From Agelaius tricolor (Eukaryota; Chordata; Aves; Passeriformes; Icteridae): DNA of 64,000 nucleotides. The position numbers and the translations under genes are program-made. How positions within the stretch are numbered: position 1 is the first letter of the stretch; each line of letters starts with the position of its first letter. The stretch covers positions 558,001 through 622,000 of the forward strand of contig JALJCS010000056.1 in NCBI GenBank assembly GCA_023055355.1, given 5' to 3'. Below, piece after piece: positions 54,504 to 64,000 of this stretch. The notes beneath the pieces were generated by a model, which was not told the DNA's origin, ran no database searches, and saw nothing but the letters and a program-made list of their open reading frames with translations.

Positions 54504-55103
54504 TGTTGCAGTGTGATGCCATTTCCTGTTTCACCTATCCCAACCCTCCAGGTGTGCCAACCTCTCCTTTCCCCTCCCCCTTTGCCCTCCTGCTGAAAGC
54601 TGTCCATCAATCTTAACATTCCAGCAGGGTCATGGTGTGGTTGGCACAAGTTCAAAAGATGCCACTCAGGTCCGGGCTCATTGGCCTGTCCAAGTGTCTT
54701 TATCCCTTGAGCCTTCCCCTCCTCCCACCTGGTTGGTGGCTCACCTGTCCCTTCCCCTCCCCCTGTCCCCGGGGCTTAAAAGGAGATGAGACCATGCGGT
54801 CGGGATTCTATTGGGAGCTGTTACATGATTCAGAGGTCTGTCATCCTGGAATAAAACTCTGGATTAAAACTCTATGATAGAATCCTCTCCTTTTTCTCTT
54901 CACCGTTGCCTGAACCTTTTCCACCAGAGGTAAACTGAATTTCTACTATGCCTGGATTTGTTTCGAGTGCCTAGCTGCATCATCCAGCCGGCCAAAGGTA
55001 TCTCTGAGGTGAAACACCACAGCTGCCGCCTTTGGTCCAGCAGCAAGGGTCAGATGAGGCCAGGCACGTCCCACCTGGAAATATTGGGATTAATATTCCA
55101 TAG
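54504..55103 (+). mobile_element. Solo LTR (family 1) inside element J
   Basis: About 600 bp, same family as 340-931. AATAAAAC is near 54850. AAAAT flanks both sides (54499-54503 and 55104-55108); the repeated context extends to ATAGAAAAT, so the exact end is ambiguous by four bases. Confidence 0.85.
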
Positions 55104-55111
55104 AAAATATC

Positions 55112-55354
55112 TGTGTAAAGAGAGAGCCTTAGCACGTACGCACACAGGCACGTTCTAACCAATGAATTGAGTGGCAAGAAGGTTGCTGGCCAATTGGAGT
55201 TAAACATGATGACTTTGAAAACTGTATAAAAATGGGCTGTAACATTGAAGTGAGGCTTTTGCCACTGAAACTTTGAAGTGTTGTGCCCGTCTTTGCCCAA
55301 TAATGTGTGATCTCTCAGTGACAATGGCCATTGTGTTTGGTATTGCTGGGAACA
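55112..55354 (+). mobile_element. Possible short LTR
   Basis: TGTGTAAAGAG to CTGGGAACA with a TATA box CTGTATAAAAATGG near 55223 and CCAATAATG near 55298. It separates two parts of element J gag. No target duplication was found; a short size is usual for alpharetrovirus-like LTRs. Confidence 0.5.
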
Positions 55355-56340
55355 CCATTCCATCCCATCTCTCAGGCATGATTTATTATACTATGCATTA
55401 ATTATGCCCAAGTGGGGATTTCTCTAGGGTTTAAGGCTGCTGCCCACCTCCACCCAATTGTGCATTAAAGGCTGCATTGCTTCTAATTTCATCTCATTTT
55501 GCCATAAGGTGGGATTTGAGTAAGGCAGGGCGCCCCTTAATTAGTGGATTTAACATATTACAGTCCATGGCTGCAGTACCAGGAGCATTAATAGGTTGAT
55601 GCTCATGCATAGCTTGGACACAAGCAGCTTTTGTAATAGCGGGGAAGAGGTCAGACAAAGAACTAATAGGTATTATTCCATAAGGAATTCCACTGAGTGA
55701 CACAAGGAAAAGACAAAAGGAGGGGTATACATTAGAAGGGAGTCATTGGTATTAGGTGTTTCAGGGAGTCTGTACCTCTAAAGTACTTCATCCAATGGGG
55801 AAAAAGAGAAGGACATGTGGCTAGGAAATTAGGATAAAAAGGAGGCTGCGGCCTCCAAAAATTTGAGACACCCTGTGGGGAATGCCCCATGACCTCTCCC
55901 TTTATTCGAATAAAGTAACAGGACTCCTCTGTCTCCTTTTTATACATAAACCTCTGGTGTTTTTGGAATAATTATCCTGACACTAGAGGCTCTCCTCTCT
56001 CCTGCACATCTATTTTGCTGGCCCAGAATGCCTCCCTGCTTGTTATTGAATGGAGATCATTTGGGGGATGGAGACCAAAAGATAAAATAACACCAGGACC
56101 TCAGAACCCTTTGGCTTCTTCACCGTTCAATAGGATTCGGTCTCCTCCAGTTAAACAAGCATACCACAAATAATCAGTTTCACCATGCTTATGGCCATAG
56201 CATTTTTGTAAATTACCCATCTGAATCAGATCAAACAGGGTTGTTGTTTGGGTACAATTTCCCTGTCCACACCAAGGTTTAGGAGGTTTTGGAGCCTGCA
56301 TAAGCATTAGCTCCACTTTTTCTCCCAGCTTTTTTTTCCC
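55355..56340 (-). pseudogene. gag: gag of class III-like element J
   Basis: On the minus strand: a start region with APKPPKPWCGQGNC, then YACLTGGDRILLNGEEA (near 56115-56165), REAFWAS near 56020, and AITKAACVQAMHEHQPINA with LIKGRPALLKSHLMAK near 55500-55640. The order and several residues match element H gag. There are stops between blocks. An unusual WCGQGNCTQ site near 56270 is not a canonical knuckle. Confidence 0.6.
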
Positions 56341-56534
56341 CTTTCCGTTCCTCCCTTAACTGTTTTCTCATCTGTTCTATTTGCAAGGACAACAATAACT
56401 CATTTACTTTGGCCTTTCCACTTCAGTTTTCAGATCTTGTTTCTCTCTAATATTATCTTTTCAGTATTGGTAAGAAGCCTCTAGACAGTTGCCTAACATT
56501 TTGCAAATAATTCCTTTATCTTTCTGTCCTAGGA
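56341..56534 (-). other. Leader of element J
   Basis: The stretch between the LTR and first gag block. I found no convincing primer binding site after the minus-strand LTR end at 56535. Confidence 0.35.
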
Positions 56535-57194
56535 TGACATTATGCTTGTATCCCCATTCGTGTGTTCTCTTTATGCTGGATATTATGTTCTGTGCCTTCA
56601 AGACTGGCTCTGAAGAGTGAATGTTTTGTTTTGGTTTTGGTATCAGCCACTCCCCCACGGCTGGCAGGACACACAGACAGAACAGTACATAGTGCTGCTT
56701 TTGCTTTTTGCTTGGCTCTTCGCTTTGCTCTCACTCTTGCTTCTGCTCTGCTCCTGCTTTGCTCTCGCTTTTTGCTTCTGCTCATTAGTTAGTTTAGCTA
56801 AGCAGTCCAAATTTTTTCCTGGACTGTTTCTCCTTTCCCTTTTTTTGGACCTACTCAAACCTACTCCGGACTGGGACCTGGGAAACACCGAGAGTTTGCA
56901 CCTTGTGTCTGCAGCAGCTACCCCAGCGCTGGAGGGACTGATAACAGAGCGACCACTCCCAAGAGAGACTTTCTGAATTTGTCATCTTTTTCAGAGCGGT
57001 GAAAGAGTGGTGTAATCCGGTATTGTTCATTTTGTGTGCTGGGGGATGCTGTACCTGTTAAATAAACAGGTTCTTTCCACTTGTCTCCGAGGAATCCTTC
57101 CCAAACCAGTTGGGGGGGAGGGTCTGTGTGGGTTTGCTTTCTGGAGGGGCCCCCTTTTGGAGGTTTTCTCCCAAATTTGCCCTAAACCAGGACA
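56535..57194 (-). mobile_element. 5' LTR of element J
   Basis: On the minus strand from TGTCCTGG at 57194 to AATGTCA at 56535. It matches the split LTR of 7360-17860. It contains a (AGC/AAGCAAAG)-rich low-complexity stretch near 56690-56780. Confidence 0.7.
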
Positions 57195-57849
57195 CTTTCC
57201 CATCCTTCAAACAGCCTCTAGCAAGGTTTAAATGTTCTTCTACAGCTTCCCAATCATGCCAGTTATCCTGAACCCATTTGTCTGAGAAATCAAGACTTTT
57301 ATGGTCCTAGAATGTCATCCAAAGGGGTCTCTAGTGGTCGTATTCTCTAAGACCCCCCCAATATTATAAATTACCTCGTCTTGAACTTCTCTTAGGGCTT
57401 GCATTGTTGTTTTTTGTTACATAACTTTGTCACAAAAAACACTTAGATTCCTCATTATCTGTTAATCCACTGGTTCCAGCTACCTTTAGGATCCTGTGTG
57501 TCTACTTTTACATTCCTTTTTCTAATTTGCTAGTTAGTCTTTAGGCTCTATTTTGCAACTTCAAGGGAACTAAAAATTTCTATTCTTTGTGTTGTCTGTC
57601 ACCAGCACATCTCAGAATCATGGCAGGGGGCCCTTGCTAGCACTTCATCCCTCTAACCTTGGCCTCTCATCCCACAGCTTGTCAATGGCAAGTCTAATAT
57701 TACCTGCTTCCCCCATGACATCTAATTTAAAGCTCTATCAATGAGCCCTGTTAGTTCCTGTGAGAAAGGTGACTCCCATCTGATGCCAGCATGCCTGGTG
57801 CTGTGTAGGTCATCTCATTGTTAAAAACCCCGAAAATTTTGGTGGTGAC
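57195..57849. other. Unassigned stretch
   Basis: No intact open frame. On the minus strand a short string (FSDKWVQDNWHDWEAVEEH near 57220-57300) looks protein-like and could be a gag relic, but I cannot place it. Confidence 0.35.
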
Positions 57850-58001
57850 TGTCTTGGTTTGAAAAATAGGTGTCTGCTAAGGAAGGCAGGAACCTCCTTT
57901 GGAGTGGAAAAAATATGACCCCCTTCCCTCCAAAGTATTATAACTTTGAAATTATGGGACTTTCAGGCAAAGATATGGGAAGAAGAATAACAGTTCTTTA
58001 C

Positions 58002-58049
<48 letters not shown>

Positions 58050-58153
58050 CAAGGCAAACAAACAACAATAATGGCAGCAACAACAAACAAAACCAGAAAC
58101 CAAATAACAGCCTTGTCTCAGCTGTCAAGCACCTTCCCTGTTGGTGCAGTTAT
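57850..58153 (-). mobile_element. LTR fragment with TA microsatellite
   Basis: The plus strand begins TGTCTTGGTTTG, so the minus strand ends CAAACCAAGACA. I recognise this terminus from songbird ERV LTRs, by memory. The fragment is cut at 58153 by the element K LTR. A (TA) run of about 36 bp lies at 58007-58043. Confidence 0.5.
58007..58043. repeat. (TA)n microsatellite
   Basis: An uninterrupted TA dinucleotide run directly readable in the sequence. Confidence 0.95.
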
Positions 58154-58581
58154 TGTGAGAAAATTATACCCACTTGCAAAAAAATTTAAAAGGTTTATTA
58201 AAACCTTGTAAAAAATTCAACAGAAGACTGAACTGAGAAAATATTATGGCACAGGGAGCAAAGGATTTTTCCCACCACGTGCTCATCCACACAATGGAGG
58301 TTTTGCCTTTTAACCCTTTATCCCCTTCCAAAATTCTGTCCATCGACTCCTTTGCTGTCCAGTGGTGGAGTTTACTTCCTTATGTCTTGATTGGAGGTCA
58401 GGTGCTGCCATAGTAAAGACCCAACCCTCCCAAATATTCCGACTACCTAGGCCACCCTGTGATAACAAGGCAAGGGCAGGGTAAATCCTAACTATAAGTC
58501 TATAAAACGTCTCTTAACATATATACACAATATTATCCCTTTAATTATGACAGTCAACCATTGCATTACTCATCTATCACA
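58154..58581 (-). mobile_element. 3' LTR of class I element K (family 2)
   Basis: On the minus strand TGTGATAGATGAG to TTTTCTCACA. AATAAACC (minus) lies near 58195. A polypurine tract (GGAAAAGGAGGGAT on the minus strand) precedes it at 58582-58595, so it is a 3' LTR. Confidence 0.88.
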
Positions 58582-59285
58582 ATCCCTCCTTTTCCTTTTC
58601 TATAAGTTATTTGGCTCGAACAATTTAACTCAATGAGTCATACTAGCATCTGTTGATGTTGACAAGGACAATCGGAACCGAAGGGGAAAAAAAACCCCAG
58701 GTTTTCCCTAGACACCCTTATTTGGAATGAACAAAAGGACAACACAGAGGTCCAGTATGGCTTTGACTCCTGTGTACCTTGCCTATTGGGTTGCTACCCA
58801 TAGTTGGTGTATCTTAGGGGTGAGTACAAAGGCCAACCCGGTCTTGCCCTCCATTCCTTGTCTTACTTTACTTAACGTTCTTAAGGATGCTGCCCCATTA
58901 CCTTTTACAGTCCCTTGTGTACTTCCCCTTAACAGATGCTTGTAATTCTCATCCATTAATACAGGAAAACAGTTCTCAAGCTGGCTGGTAGAAGCTTGAC
59001 TACTTTTTGGGCATCTTGTTGTTTTTCTGGTTGTCTCTCGGTCTCTGCTTAAGTCAATCTCATTTCACCTGGCCTGGATGTTATAGTCCATTCTTTTGGT
59101 TCTTCTACTGGGCCTTTAACTCTGTTGGTGTGAGTCCATCCCCACTCTGCAGTTCGCACAGCCGATTTGGTGGTGAGCAGTTACCGGAAAGGGACCTTCC
59201 CATTGAGGCATGTCCTGATTTGAGAAGGAAGTGAGTTTTTTGGGAGGTTGTGATCAAACCAATTGGTGCTCAGATTTGAATATTG
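58582..59285 (-). pseudogene. pol: Integrase C-terminus and 3' non-coding part of element K
   Basis: On the minus strand MPQWEGPFPV near 59190-59220 is the integrase C-terminal SH3-like segment, followed in a shifted frame by EWGWTH and EEPKEWTI. Below about 59050 there is no env: the pol end passes directly to sequence shared with 43290-43509, then the polypurine tract. Env seems to be deleted in this family branch. Confidence 0.7.
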
Positions 59286-60539
59286 GCACCTGGTGTGGCC
59301 ACTGAGGACATGGATACGCTTCTGAGAACACAGGGGGTTAAAAGCAGAGAACTCACAGGGGAACTCTCTCTTGGTTCTGGTCAATGAAAGAGGTCAGACC
59401 TTCCCTGCCCAGACATGGGTTGGGTGGGGGAGGGGAAGCTGGAGCCTTGGACAGAGAAGGGGGGTGAAGGCCCCTGCAGGATGGAAGGGTGGAAGAACAC
59501 TAAGAGGCATCGGGCAGCGCCCCTCCCCCCCCTCCCCTCCTGGGAGAGAGAGAGGGAGAGAGCCTGTGCCACCTTGAAATTTGATATCATGTGCTAGCAG
59601 CACAGCCTGGCAGAGAAGGAGAAGGGGATGGGGGGGTGCCGCAAGAAGGTGCCCGCTGCCCTGGGAGTTCTGGGCAGGCAGAGCCTGAGATTTTAACCCT
59701 TTTCTTGCACAATGAAAACTTGGCAGAATATTAAACCCTCCTAGGAGAGAGACAAACATAAAATGCAAGGAAATGGGCAAGTGTGGTGAAGGTTTGAGCA
59801 AGTGAATGATGTCAGAAGAGTTGAGAAGAATCCTAAGTGGGAGGAGATGATGGAGTGGCCTTTGGCTGGACTTTTCTTGTATAGCCATGGACAGAACCAT
59901 TTTTTTCCTGTGACACAGAGACTGCATTTAGGGGGAGGCAATGGCTTGGAGCCAAGAGAGTGCAGTGATGTTATGTGAAGGAGTGGCATGAACAGAGATA
60001 AGGGGTAAGGTGGTGCCCTCGATCTTCAGTGAAGAAGATCAGGGGGTGAATTTGGGGGGGGGGCGGGGAAGATGTCCCAGGAGTGAGAGACTGTTGCTTT
60101 TTTTTTGGAACTGGGCAAAACATCCTTAAAAGGGGAACCCTAGAAGCACCTCTGGTCCATGTGCAGTGGTGAGAGCACTGGACATGGAAGGAAGAGGTCA
60201 CGAGGGCAAATGTTCTTGGGGCAGTGCCACAAGAGGGACTCCTCTCTTCTTGATGAACTGAGAGTCAATTATCTGAGGGGTGGTAACTGGATTGAGAATC
60301 AAAGGTTCTATTTCGTGTGGTGGTGGGAATTAGGGGGAGGATGAGGAATGCTTTGGAAAGGTTTTCATTCTGAGTTCTATGTGTGTTCCTTTTTTCATAT
60401 TCTAAGTTAATAAAGTTCTTTCCTTTATTCCTAAGATGGAGCCTGCTTTGCTCTATTTCTGGTCACATCTCACAGCAGACACTAGGGAGAATATATTTTC
60501 ATGGGGGCACTGGCATTGCACCAGCGTCAAACCATGACA
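59286..60539 (+). mobile_element. LTR-like or ERV 3' sequence
   Basis: The last 150 bp have AATAAA at 60409-60414 and end GTCAAACCATGACA at 60539, a terminus I associate with songbird class III LTRs. They match the end of 42098-42822. The 5' limit is unclear. The stretch holds purine-rich runs (GAGAGAGAGAGGGAGAGAG near 59543) and poly-G near 60053. No coding potential. Confidence 0.45.
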
Positions 60540-62969
60540 AAGAGTTAGAGACTGATCTCTCCATGACTTGATCATTACCCAGTCCCCGGGACTAATATTA
60601 TGGATTCTGAAATCCAGGGTGTAAGTTTGAGGAATTGCCCCTTTATGTCTTAGTCCTTCTAAAGTTTGTGCTATAGATATAACATATTTCTTGGCATTGG
60701 CTTCCCCTTCCTCATAGGTGGCAGTCTTCTGGGGTGAGGTCAGGAAGGGTAGCCCAAACATCATTTCATAGGGTGACACCCCCAGAACTGACCAGGGTTG
60801 TGTTCTAATTCTTAATAAAGCTAAAGGGAGACAGTTGATCCATGACATCTGGGTTTCAATCATCAGCTTAACTGGAGTTCTTTTAAGAGTTTGATTCATC
60901 CTCTCCACACGACCAGAACTCTGTGGATGCCATGGAGTGTGTAATTCCCATTTTACTCCCAGGGCTTGAACAACTTTTTGCAATATTTTAGAGGTGAAAT
61001 GAGTTCCTTGGTCTAAATCAATCCTGTTTACCATCCCATACTGGGGGATGATTGATTCTAGAAGTGTTTTATCTACAACATTGTCATTGGCTTTCACTGT
61101 GGGTACCGCTTCTACCCAATGAGTCAAGTGATCTACTATCACTAGCAAAAACTTCCACTGTTGTACCTGGGGAAGCTCTGTAAAGACTACTTGGATATTT
61201 TGAAAGGGCCATAAGGCTAGTTCTCGCCCTCCCCTAGGTGTTTTCCTCATGACTTTGTTATTCACTCACTGACATATCACACACCATTCAGTTACTTGCT
61301 TAGCTATTTTGAAAATTCCTATGCAGCCCCAGTCCCTGAGAAATTTATCACTTAGCACATGAGTACCCCAATGTGTTGTACCATGTATGCCTTCCAGCAT
61401 TTTCTTGGCAAGGGGTTTATTCAACATTTGCCTCCCATCTGATAATCTCCACTTCCCTTCGTGATCTTTCTTGGCTCCTATTTTAAGTTCTTCCTCTTCT
61501 ATTCCACTGAATACAGGGACTTCTTGCATTTCTCTTGTGGAGGTTAATACCATCATTAGTTTTTCTGTCCCTGATTCGGCTGCCTTTTTAGCTTTTAAAT
61601 CTGCTAAATTGTTCCCACGTGCCTCTTGAGTCACCCCTTTTTGATGTCCTTTGACGTATACTACTGCCACTTTCGCTGGTGATTGTAAGGTTTCTAACAC
61701 TTCTAAATCAAGTTTTTAGTGAATCAGTCCCTTTCCCTTTGAATTTAATAGCCCCCTCTCTTCCCAAATGTTTCCAAAGGTATGCACTACTTCAAAAGCA
61801 TATTTTGAGTCTATATATATTGTTCTTCTTTTCTGTGTTAATATTTCCAGAGCTCGTTTGAGGGCATACAATTCACATGTTTGGACTGAGCAGTAGGAAG
61901 GTAACTTTCCCTTTTCTATGGCTACTAACTCTTCATCTACTATAGCGTACCCTGATACCTGGTGCCTCTGGATTACCCTTGAAGATCCATCAATGTACAA
62001 TCGTTTCCCTCGGAGTGGTTGATCTGTTAGGTCCTCTCTTACTTTAGTTTGATAGTTTATAACCTCTAGGCAATTATGCATTAACTCCTCCTCTGGTTCT
62101 CCATACAAAAACTGGGCATGGTTGACTTGGTTACTTAAAATTAGCTCTAAATCATTATCTTTTAAGATGGCTTCATACTTTAACACTCGGGAATCAGTAA
62201 GCCATTTCTCAGCTTTTTGGCTTAGGATACTTCTGAGTGTGGGGTATATATACTTTCAATTTTCCCCCAAAGGTTAATTTTTTGCTTTCCTCTATGAGTA
62301 CGGCAGTCGCTGCCACCACCTGAATGCTGGTTGGCCCCCCCTGGCTGACAGGGTCTAGTAGTTTTGATAAATAGGCCACCAGTTTCCTGGATTCTCCCCA
62401 GTCCTGGGCTAGTACTCCATGAGCTACCCCTTTTTCTCTATCTACAACAGATAGAAAGGTTTGTCTAAGGCAGGAAGACTCAGTGCTGGTGCACTGACTA
62501 ATTTTTGCTTTAAAGCTTCAAATTTTTGCTCATCGTCTTCTTCCCACCTAACCTCTTCTTCTACTAATTTTTCACGCAAGAACCTGATGGCCTGTGTCTA
62601 TCTTTCAATCTATAGCCTAAAATATCTTAACAAGCCTAAAAACCTTCTAACCTCCCTCTTAGTTTTTGGTCATGGAAGTGAGACTATCCCCGTAATTCTC
62701 TCAGGGCTCAGTCGCTGGTTCCCTTGACAAATCAAGTCTTAGGTATTTTACTTCATGCTTTAAAAATTGGAGTTTCCCTTTTGATTCCCTTTCCCAAGGA
62801 CCCTGATAGTCCTTGGTCCCTCAGAAAATTTAAGAACACTATGGTAGATTCTCAAACTTCATTTTCTTCCCATCCTGAGAGAAGCAAATAATCTACATAT
62901 TGGATAAGATTTATCTCAGGTTTGATGGAGAAAAGTTGTAGTTCTTTGTAAAGTCCGTGTATCTCAGGC
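60540..62969 (-). pseudogene. pol: pol of class I element L (RT, RNase H, integrase)
   Basis: On the minus strand from 62969: RT with LIQYVDYLLLSG, where YVDD has become YVDY, then many stops to 62190. RNase H is open 62186-61716 (RLYIDGSSR, TCELYALKRAL, YIDSKYAFEV). The rest of RNase H and the zinc domain are open 61700-61266 (KGHQKGVTQE, THWGTH, CVIC). The integrase core is open 61265-60540 (VIVDHLTHWVEAVP, IDLDQGTHF, RVERMNQ). It stops at GDWVMIKSWRDQSLT where the LTR ending at 60539 abuts. Same family as provirus B. Confidence 0.88.
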
Positions 62970-63404
62970 TGTTGTATGAGACCAATCCGGCTAGCTCTGG
63001 ACTCTGGCCCACATGGTCTTACATGGACAAAGTAAAAGACAAGAAGTGCTCTTCTCCACATGGGGACGAGTGTCCTGTTTATTGGCTTGGGAATGGACAC
63101 TTCTGGCTCCGGTGACCACCCAGGTGTAAAAGAGGGCGTGACATCCTTGCAGTGGACTTTTATACCTGAGGGCATGGGGGCAGGGAAAGAGGACCGTGGC
63201 CAATGGGATACCATTGAGGAGGGGCGAGGGGAGGGGTAACCAGGGGCCAGACCACCAGGGGATATAGCAGAGGGGTGCATGAGGAAAAGACTATGTGATG
63301 GGAGAGGGGAAATAACAATCTACGTGACATAATATACTCAATACAAATTTCCCATCACACAGTCCAAAACAACAACTAAATAAACTATTTAGTGCAATAC
63401 AACA
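62970..63404 (-). mobile_element. 3' LTR of class II provirus M
   Basis: On the minus strand TGTTGTATTGCA to CTCATACAACA, with GGTATAAAAGTCC near 63160 and CCAATAAACAGG near 63078. It is inserted in the RT of element L. A polypurine tract AAAAGGGGGAGG lies at 63405-63417. Confidence 0.88.
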
Positions 63405-63417
63405 CCTCCCCCTTTTC

Positions 63418-64000
63418 TGTTAACTAAAATTAAAAGGAAATGCATCAGACTATTTCTTCTGCAGATTATGAATTTGTCCACCACTCATGATTCGCGGGCC
63501 TGTCAATTCGCTTTAGTTCCACAAACTCTGTGCAGTTGACTTCTGAGGTAGTGGAGACCAAACCGTTGATAGCCTTTAAAAGTATGTGACGTAGAATCCC
63601 GAATGCTAACATGACTAGGAAAAGAACAACAAAAAACAACAAAATTGTCCTAATTATAGAAGTCCATCACCCCGAGAGTCCCAAGTCCTTGAACAGTCTG
63701 CTGAACCAGTCCTCGGATTCCTGCTTGACTTGTCCGACCAGGCTTTTCACTTCTCGGAGAGCCGCGTGGACGTTGGGTGCTTTTGATGCTAGGTTCAGGC
63801 AGCACAGTCCTTCAAATTCCTGGCACTCATGTCCATGCAGCAGCAGGTGGAAATCTATGGCTGCACAATTTTGGAGTGTGGCCTGCCTGGTAATCTCCTC
63901 ATCCTCTAGGAGGGAGCTGATGGCTGTGGATGTCAGGTTTGCCTGTTTGACTACCCAGCACTCTAGGTGGCCCAATTCACCTAGAGCTTTGGCTGCTGCA
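63418..64000 (-). pseudogene. env: env transmembrane subunit of class II provirus M
   Basis: It runs off the right edge. On the minus strand: LECWVVKQANLTSTAISSLL, LQNCAAIDFHLLLHGHEC then CQEFEGLCC (CX6CC), with stop TGA near 63669 directly after DLGLSG, then the anchor IIRTILLFFVVLFLVMLAFG and tail to about 63440. It resembles the TM subunits in proviruses E and F. The stop before the anchor would give a secreted ectodomain if expressed. Confidence 0.82.

Noticed and set aside
56562..56976. Leu/Ser/Cys-rich frames at about 56562-56976
   Set aside because: They arise from low-complexity LTR sequence (CTTTGCTCTTGC-type repeats) shared with 7400-7570.
57850..60539. One long LTR from TGTCTTGGTTTG to CAAACCATGACA split by element K
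   Set aside because: The termini look like inverted partners, but the polyadenylation-type signals point in opposite directions, so these are more likely two separate LTR fragments.
1..64000. CRISPR arrays, bacterial operons, phage or plasmid features
   Set aside because: No regularly spaced short repeats and no prokaryotic gene layout; all signals are vertebrate retroviral.

Overview
This 64 kb window is almost entirely endogenous retroviruses (ERVs) and long terminal repeats (LTRs) stacked inside one another. I see no host protein-coding gene and no RNA gene. The host is very probably a bird, likely a songbird. The reasons are a CR1 LINE 3' tail (about 20680-20785), alpharetrovirus-like envelope genes joined to betaretrovirus-like gag/pro/pol, primer sites resembling tRNA-Trp, and LTR types I associate with passerine genomes. 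The density of nested, fairly young proviruses would suit a non-recombining or heterochromatic region such as a W chromosome; that is inference.

Layout. 1-5488 (+): 3' part of a class I (gammaretrovirus-like) provirus B with pol, env and 3' LTR, carrying two nested solo LTRs. It sits in the gag of a minus-strand class II element A (5489-7057), which also carries an inverted solo LTR of B's family. 7058-18782: an LTR fragment, then a minus-strand class III-like LTR (7360-17860) split by a solo class II LTR (7589-8200) and by the complete class I provirus C (8460-17721, 4 bp target duplication CCTG), then another LTR. 18784-20960 (-): ERV-L pol remnant with two solo LTRs and the CR1 tail. 22160-30250 (+): complete class II provirus E with 6 bp duplication GAGTCC. 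31450-32760 (-): ERV-L gag remnant. 33011-34085 (+): class I 5' LTR and leader. 34522-39170 (+): truncated class II element G. 39208-41945 (+): class III-like element H. 42098-43240: LTRs. 43510-52923 (+): complete class II provirus F, inserted in the 3' end of class I element I, whose LTR is 53002-53705. 53706-57194 (-): class III-like element J with nested LTRs. 57850-60539: LTR pieces and a minus class I 3' end (K). 60540-62969 (-): class I pol (L). 62970-64000 (-): 3' end of another class II provirus (M).

Genes. Provirus C has an open gag, a pol in the same frame behind a TGA readthrough-type stop, and a decayed env. E has an open gag, a dUTPase-protease in the -1 frame after a G GGA AAC slippery site, pol in a further -1 frame, an open accessory gene between pol and env, and an env with one stop. 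F has a decayed gag/pol but an uninterrupted 417-codon env. LTR pairs differ by roughly 1.6% (C), 2% (E) and 1% (F), counted by eye, so these are the youngest insertions.

Most notable. C (class I) has an extra open frame upstream of gag and E (class II) has one between pol and env. Both encode the same-looking cysteine-rich module: A-A-W-[VI]-L-L-x-C-G-x-C, then a second CxxC 14-15 residues later. I do not recognise this protein. A related accessory gene at different genome positions in two retrovirus classes is the best candidate here for an undescribed system.
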